A DNA stretch of 64,000 nucleotides from contig JAAONU010000013.1 of the NCBI GenBank assembly GCA_012932295.1, positions 39,942,627 through 40,006,626 of the forward strand, written 5' to 3'. The stretch's first letter is position 1, and each line of letters begins with the position of its first letter. The notes under the pieces are model-generated. The model was not told where the DNA came from. It saw only the letters and a list, made by a program, of their open reading frames with translations, and searched no databases. The stretch is from Cyclina sinensis (lineage: Eukaryota; Mollusca; Bivalvia; Venerida; Veneridae). Shown one piece after another: positions 63,001 through 64,000 of the stretch. The position numbers and the translations under genes are program-made.

Positions 63001-63928
63001 CAGAGTTCAAATCAGGCTGGAGCGAAAATATTTTTTTTATTCTATTTTGACTTTTATAATCAGTTTTGAAGTAAAATATTATGTTGTTATAATCTCACGG
63101 CATCTAAATATATAATTTATGAAACAAAATTTTAATGTCAAATCTGGAGTACAGCCTCTTTAATACATTTACCCTTACAAAACCTTTACCCTAAAATACC
63201 AACACGACAAGCAAGTCATATTTTTCAGAAATAACAAAGCTTAAGGCAAAGTCTTTAGACGATGTAAGTGCTTATGCCTCGGACCTGGAGCAGCTTACCA
63301 AACACAGAATCAAACCGCACAAACGGACAGACTTTAGAGAATCCTTTCTCTTTGAGGAAGTTCAACTTGACGAGTAGGTACTCCTGTTCGCTTTCAAAGC
63401 TCATCTGTTAGTCCGGGTTTTCTTTTCACTTATTTCAAAAGCATATTGTTTCCAAGCGTTGCTTTAATTGAAAATGTTCTTGAAGATTAATGGTAATTAC
63501 CTGATTATTTTATGTAACTTAAATCAATATACATGTATAAGTCTTTAAAGAGACTCCAAGATAAAAAATTAAAAATGTCAGTTAGCACTGATGCGCAGTC
63601 CAGATGATTCATACGAAACACTGCGACTCTAAGCTTAATAATCAAGGTCACAGAAAATAATCGGTCTGTGATACTCTATTTTGATATTACAAAATGTCAA
63701 AAAACGCACGAGAGAAGAAGCATCTCCTTTGAGACATTTTATGTATTATATAAAACCATTACAATTAATGTACTAAACGAATATTGCAAGTAAGTGTAAC
63801 TAAATCTACGATAATATCATAAGTGACATGCCATCCTTGATGTTTTTTAACTAATTTTAGAGATGGTAAGGGGACGAAAACCTATTTTTATCCCGATTCG
63901 ATTACTGAATGGATGATACAAGGAATTG
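30015..63928 (+). CDS. C3-like: Complement C3-like protein of the alpha-2-macroglobulin/C3 family (20 exons, 3' part beyond window)
   Basis: Twenty exons join in agreeing phases into about 801 codons: 30015-30070, 30595-30700, 31241-31301, 34539-34736, 35315-35394, 40556-40690, 41822-41864, 48372-48462, 53690-53792, 54199-54441, 54824-54988, 58448-58540, 59113-59187, 59488-59685, 60608-60757, 61105-61179, 61604-61706, 62133-62348, 63229-63373, 63861-63928. The protein is secreted. MG1-MG6 run from about residue 20 to 640, and KRRKKR at 650-655 is the beta/alpha processing site. An anaphylatoxin-like domain follows (660-730), then the start of the segment that swings on activation (DSITEWM). 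C3 is the central opsonin of complement: its cleavage releases an anaphylatoxin and exposes a thioester. A C4/C5-like paralogue or another thioester protein cannot be excluded without the distal half, but beta/alpha processing plus the anaphylatoxin domain mark the complement branch. Cys545, Cys611 and Cys647 match human C3 cysteines. Confidence 0.92.
30595..30700 (+). CDS. C3-like: C3-like exon 2: start of MG1
   Basis: Codes YYFVVGPNVIRFEHNETL and ends ...QQNVPVT, matching the C3 MG1 pattern 'S-I-I-T-P-N-I-L-R'. TTGTTCAG acceptor, phase 0 out. Confidence 0.88.
31241..31301 (+). CDS. C3-like: C3-like exon 3: MG1
   Basis: Codes VWFEHKGKKFSEKTVNVPSE, like the C3 segment before the fourth MG1 strand. 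TTATTAG acceptor, GTATGT donor, phase 1 out. Confidence 0.87.
31302..31640. other. C3 intron 3, left part
   Basis: No feature recognised. A 66-bp direct duplication (GATCTAAATTTTAAACTTAA block) lies nearby in intron 2 at about 30845-30957. Confidence 0.45.
31648..31799. repeat. Near-perfect palindrome, about 70-bp arms
   Basis: The arms run from TGTTTGTTTTTGTGGAAGAT to its complement near 31799, around a centre of CACTCGTGGCTGTGCCACTC. A few bases differ between arms. The centre matches a shorter dyad at 25362-25390, so it is a dispersed motif. Confidence 0.8.
32255..32510 (-). pseudogene. Coding-like fragment, C-terminus of an unidentified protein
   Basis: The minus frame stays open for about 85 codons, past the nominal start, and ends at a stop. 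It holds NSHFHGNVTFNFN, SSPKAGLLDETSG and a basic/acidic end, PPRKYKRIRCISDSDSE. The composition is protein-like and unlike the random frames around it. It is probably a remnant of a mobile-element protein; the family is not recognised. Confidence 0.4.
32830..33476 (+). pseudogene. Decayed Tc1/mariner-type transposase, internally deleted
   Basis: N-terminal helix-turn-helix AIGMLQGGVSQNDVARQLGV is fused after a deletion to the catalytic core (W-G-G-x-L-M-V-W remnant). The core continues with FMDDNEP (second Asp), WPARSPDLMPIEHVW (third catalytic position, DD34E type) and a C-terminus ending at 33476. Frameshifts and the missing middle make it inactive. It lies in C3 intron 3. Confidence 0.85.
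33480..34538. other. C3 intron 3, right part
   Basis: AT-rich. May include the right flank of the Tc1-like element, but no inverted terminal repeat was found. Nothing else seen. Confidence 0.4.
34539..34736 (+). CDS. C3-like: C3-like exon 4: end of MG1, start of MG2
   Basis: Ends with GYLIVQTDKPIYTP (residues 124-137), a hallmark of the whole family at the start of MG2. The acceptor TTGTCACAG keeps phase with exon 3. The open frame running upstream of 34539 is intron. Confidence 0.92.
35315..35394 (+). CDS. C3-like: C3-like exon 5: MG2
   Basis: Codes VGIRVLALDESLKKISG to MDIV, the V-R-V-x-x-L-D pattern of MG2. TTTTCAG acceptor, GTAAGT donor, phase 0 out. Confidence 0.9.
35395..36450. other. 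C3 intron 5, left of the large element
   Basis: AT-rich intron with a TGT microsatellite at 35836-35849. No coding signal. Confidence 0.45.
37287..37560 (-). other. Coding-like minus frame inside the 4-kb element, unidentified
   Basis: A 76-codon frame with protein-like content: FSKISENFLHDSQLKTF, YRPDQDHLDEISEIRKKHEH and VHACPCMSKG. It could be part of a lost transposase or a captured host exon; no family was recognised. Confidence 0.3.
38125..38960 (+). repeat. Nested satellite-bearing element, family A 5' end with a 140-bp core
   Basis: AACAAGAGGGCC, its hairpin and a CGCTCACCTG block. Three monomers of 139-140 bp follow (marker GGTCCC...TGACCTTGA near 38304, 38443 and 38583), then a GACAGACAAACAGACACCC block and a partial family A monomer. 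It lies inside the 4-kb element, so it is younger. Confidence 0.65.
39213..39680 (+). repeat. Nested satellite-bearing element, fourth AACAAGA family
   Basis: Starts AACAAGAGCTGTCAGTGG with a perfect GCTGTC/GACAGC hairpin. It ends near ACGCCGACGCCGGGGTAG and CGTATAGTCGAGCT. An inverted piece of its 3' end recurs at 46706. Confidence 0.65.
40556..40690 (+). CDS. C3-like: C3-like exon 6: end of MG2
   Basis: 45 codons from SPSNLTV to GLWTARAFYRGQ, matching the 'G-Q-W-K-I-R-A-Y-Y' element. The acceptor TATTCAACTTTTCAG lies only about 50 bp from the end of the large element filling intron 5. Upstream open frame is element sequence, not exon. Confidence 0.9.
40691..42370. other. C3 intron 6, exon 7 and start of intron 7
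   Basis: Outside exon 7 no feature was recognised; an A-run lies at 40990-41015. Confidence 0.4.
41822..41864 (+). CDS. C3-like: C3-like exon 7: MG2/MG3 link
   Basis: Short exon coding FETVSTAVFQVEEY, the family 'F-x-V-x-E-Y' link to MG3. Phase 0 in, 1 out. Confidence 0.88.
42380..43400 (-). pseudogene. Second decayed Tc1/mariner-type transposase
   Basis: On the minus strand the N-terminal helix-turn-helix (AAAVAPMFGVHVSTIDRMV, then STKDRPRPGQRRVIT) is near 43180-43345. The C-terminal core (SIPDLNPI, a worn HLCVQIGKAVRNRPYQLQTL, then ELADALQAEWRP) is near 42395-42570. The middle is scrambled and stops are present. Different from the copy at 32830. In C3 intron 7. Confidence 0.75.
44385..45345. 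repeat. Imperfect foldback element, about 400-bp arms
   Basis: The left arm (44385-44795) and right arm (about 44950-45345) are diverged inverted copies. Shared blocks include CGCTTGTTGACAA, GTTACAACTTGTATG, ATGTAGCGTAATG and CACTAAGCAA. The spacer is about 155 bp. No coding capacity. Confidence 0.7.
45346..46705. other. C3 intron 7 sequence, nothing recognised
   Basis: AT-rich, without coding signal. Confidence 0.4.
46706..46934 (-). repeat. Inverted fragment of the fourth AACAAGA family
   Basis: AGCTCGACTATACAAAG and CTCACCCTGGCGTCGGC are the reverse of the 3' end seen near 39640-39670. Confidence 0.5.
46955..47815. repeat. Array of about seven 120-bp palindrome-rich repeats
   Basis: The CTCTTTCGGG-type marker recurs near 47044, 47160, 47281, 47400, 47520, 47612 and 47732. 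Each 120-bp unit is two related 60-bp halves. Each half is centred on CCCAGCTAGCTGGG-type dyads and bounded by GAATACCC and GGGTATTCG. It is more GC-rich than its surroundings. In C3 intron 7, 560 bp before exon 8. Confidence 0.85.
48372..48462 (+). CDS. C3-like: C3-like exon 8: MG3
   Basis: Codes V-LPTFGVSVDVSVP and KAKITISIKA, the MG3 start (V-L-P-S-F-E-V in C3). TTTCAG acceptor, GTAAGT donor. Confidence 0.9.
48740..49640 (-). repeat. Inverted, degraded family A-type element
   Basis: On the minus strand a TCGTCGTCCGTC-type block is followed by monomers with GGTCCACTAAA and GGTAAAATTTT phrases. Two 40-bp direct copies (ACATAGCATAC block) lie at 49102-49160. Boundaries are uncertain. Confidence 0.5.
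49641..50697. other. C3 intron 8 sequence
   Basis: Includes a loose repeat around TAATTGTATTATGCATC (50222) and TAATTATGTTATGCATC (50381). No coding signal. Confidence 0.4.
50698..51655. repeat. GTTTAAAC palindrome array in an inverted-repeat element, split by a family I element
   Basis: About ten units of 20-28 bp built on TTCGTTTAAACGAA at 50735-50940, resuming at 51541-51640. Matching ends (GTCACCTTTATTTTATTT at left, inverted at 51625-51650) suggest one foldback element. The family I copy at 50956-51538 sits inside. Confidence 0.7.
50956..51538 (-). repeat. Satellite-bearing element, family I, inverted
   Basis: Reads from TATGCCCCCGAAGGG to CAGTGACAGTTCTTGTTT on plus, the reverse of the copy at 6082. 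Three about 152-bp monomers with TGACCTTGACCCC. Confidence 0.8.
51656..53689. other. C3 intron 8, right part
   Basis: A 42-bp direct duplication (CTTTTATGTAAAACATTTTT block) lies at 52367-52450. The rest is AT-rich with no coding signal. Confidence 0.45.
53690..53792 (+). CDS. C3-like: C3-like exon 9: MG3
   Basis: Codes YVYGKPVEGSARLTLNITD, the 'Y-G-K-x-V-x-G' block of MG3, and ends MKKKY at a GTAAGG donor in phase 0. Confidence 0.92.
54199..54441 (+). CDS. C3-like: C3-like exon 10: MG3/MG4
   Basis: 81 codons, phase 0 both sides, ending IIEFTRSKQYFRPGMEYYVQ, which matches 'K-Y-F-K-P-G-M-P' at the MG4 start. Confidence 0.93.
54824..54988 (+). CDS. C3-like: C3-like exon 11: MG4
   Basis: 55 codons, ADVLYANKQPA to ILKFK, including a T-x-x-x-G-E-A strand pattern. 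Phase 0 both sides. Confidence 0.9.
55131..56155. mobile_element. Element bounded by TTCGAACGTTCG palindrome clusters
   Basis: Both ends carry clustered CATTCGAACGTTCG/GCATTCGAATG motifs in opposite orientation (55157-55205 and 56088-56142), with TAGGGATGG and CATTCCTA at the outer edges. The interior has no transposase. It resembles a small hAT-like non-autonomous element; no clear target duplication was found. C3 intron 11. Confidence 0.5.
56335..56612 (+). mobile_element. tRNA-derived SINE (Asp-like head)
   Basis: The tRNA-like head is 56335-56409, with an A box at TAGCTCAATCTGTAGAGC, an anticodon-like TTGTCAA loop (GTC) and a B box GGTTCAATCCT. The 3' part GACCGCCGGGATATGACC ... GGCGTTAAACCCCAATAAA is a common bivalve SINE end. 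Confidence 0.8.
56613..58447. other. C3 intron 11, right part
   Basis: Holds a 14-bp perfect hairpin at 57223-57261 (CAGTGGCAAAACAT with its complement). Otherwise no feature recognised. Confidence 0.45.
58448..58540 (+). CDS. C3-like: C3-like exon 12: MG4 end
   Basis: 31 codons from VVVNQNLQ to EHIVT. TTTGCACAG acceptor, GTAAGT donor, phase 0 both sides. Confidence 0.85.
58749..58880. repeat. 33-bp minisatellite, 4 perfect copies
   Basis: Four identical copies of a 33-bp unit containing ACGCCGTTATTCCTTTAGTC. The length keeps a frame open (an 11-residue repeat), but it is intronic in C3 intron 12. Confidence 0.9.
59113..59187 (+). CDS. C3-like: C3-like exon 13: MG5 start
   Basis: 25 codons, EDDNMLMRATTNIQVDAGYT to QFL. 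Weakly conserved but in phase and in the right place. Confidence 0.82.
59488..59685 (+). CDS. C3-like: C3-like exon 14: MG5
   Basis: 66 codons; VISRGKVV near the start and HKVVADSVKFEVDPKCRGKG at the end. Cys545 corresponds to the C3 beta-chain Cys that bonds to the alpha chain. Confidence 0.92.
59686..60607. other. C3 intron 14, nothing recognised
   Basis: No repeat, RNA or coding signal identified. Confidence 0.45.
60608..60757 (+). CDS. C3-like: C3-like exon 15: MG6
   Basis: 50 codons; RTQVKPGEVDKLTISG and VGLNAMDKALLLLN, the family 'V-A-V-D-K' MG6 element. Phase 0 both sides. Confidence 0.92.
61105..61179 (+). CDS. C3-like: C3-like exon 16: MG6
   Basis: 25 codons, MFDVLSAHDLGCGQGSGRNN then GDVFK, matching C3 'D-I-G-C-T-P-G-S-G'. 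Cys611 should pair with Cys647 in the next exon. Confidence 0.93.
61604..61706 (+). CDS. C3-like: C3-like exon 17: beta/alpha processing site
   Basis: Codes NAGLTILTNA, then SEDCEAKRRKKRATE. KRRKKR (residues 650-655) is a furin-type site equivalent to the four arginines of vertebrate C3. The donor GAGG|GTAATA is duplicated downstream (see the repeat at 61691). Confidence 0.93.
61691..61798 (+). repeat. 38-bp tandem repeat that duplicates the exon 17 donor
   Basis: Three copies start at 61691, 61729 and 61767. Each holds the last coding bases and the 5' splice site (CGTGCNACCGAGG|GTAATA). The first copy is the real exon end. Use of a later donor would meet an in-frame TAG five codons on. Confidence 0.85.
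62133..62348 (+). CDS. C3-like: C3-like exon 18: anaphylatoxin-like domain
   Basis: 72 codons including split ones. Cysteines at 660, 667, 668, 697, 713 and 721. The RRCCEYG start matches the C3a/C4a/C5a domain (CC-E-x-G). The final pair of the usual CC...C...C...CC pattern is reduced to one Cys (FSCIE), with an extra Cys before the first pair. Phase 1 both sides. Confidence 0.9.
62730..63159. mobile_element. TTAA-flanked MITE, copy 2
   Basis: 430 bp, same ends and interior as the copy at 7089-7504. TTAA at 62726-62729 and 63160-63163. Inserted in C3 intron 18, 70 bp before exon 19. Confidence 0.8.
63229..63373 (+). CDS. C3-like: C3-like exon 19: end of anaphylatoxin segment and alpha' N-terminus
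   Basis: Codes ITKLKAKSLDDVSAYASDLE to RTDFRESFLFEEVQLD. By alignment in order, KAK|SLDD stands where vertebrate C3 has LAR|SNLDED, and FRESFLFEEV matches F-P-E-S-W-L-W. Phase 2 out. Confidence 0.9.
63861..63928 (+). CDS. C3-like: C3-like exon 20 (last in window)
   Basis: Codes GKGTKTYFYPDSITEWMIQG, matching C3 'D-S-I-T-T-W-E-I'. The GTATGT donor at 63929 shows the gene runs on past the window. Confidence 0.92.
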
Positions 63929-64000
63929 GTATGTACAAATCTAGCCAGTTGCATGTATCACAACCTTTGTTTGTGTTCTACTTTTAGCGCTGCTTGATAT

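Overview
The window looks like AT-rich nuclear DNA of a bivalve mollusc. It has two split genes with GT-AG introns, no operons, and a heavy load of non-autonomous mobile DNA. Much of that DNA has the bivalve 'pearl'/Helentron-associated architecture: a terminal hairpin, a core of tandem 140-165 bp monomers, and a 3' hairpin. The species cannot be named from sequence alone. All calls come from reading translations, splice sites and repeats by eye; no search was run.

Gene 1 (minus strand, 20428 down to 2691) is a complete five-exon short-chain dehydrogenase/reductase of 251 residues, of the C-factor/sniffer-like carbonyl reductase type. All junction phases agree. Its introns hold at least eight satellite-bearing elements, a TTAA-flanked MITE and a 2-kb element bounded by 10-bp near-identical direct repeats.

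Gene 2 (plus strand, 30015 to beyond the right edge) is a complement C3-like thioester-protein family gene. Twenty exons in agreeing phase encode about 801 residues: signal peptide, macroglobulin domains MG1 to MG6, a tetrabasic beta/alpha processing site, an anaphylatoxin-like domain, and the first residues after it. The thioester domain and the C-terminus lie outside the window. Two features are unusual. The anaphylatoxin-like cysteines are rearranged, and the residue aligned with the convertase-cleaved Arg is Lys.

Between the two genes, which are head to head, lie a decayed APE-type non-LTR retrotransposon (22260-26285), a second older LINE remnant split by a tRNA-derived SINE, and an inverted fragment of a satellite-bearing element. 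The C3 introns carry two decayed Tc1/mariner transposase copies, a 4-kb element with 731-bp terminal inverted repeats starting CAC and a 5-bp target duplication, a 0.9-kb array of 120-bp palindrome-rich repeats, a GTTTAAAC palindrome array, a foldback element and a second copy of the TTAA MITE.

The strongest candidates for undescribed biology are: (i) the AACAAGA-plus-hairpin 5' signature shared by four otherwise unrelated satellite-bearing families, with core monomers swapped between identical ends; (ii) the CAC-ended long-inverted-repeat element in C3 intron 5; (iii) the 120-bp dyad array in C3 intron 7; (iv) the divergent activation region of the C3-like protein.
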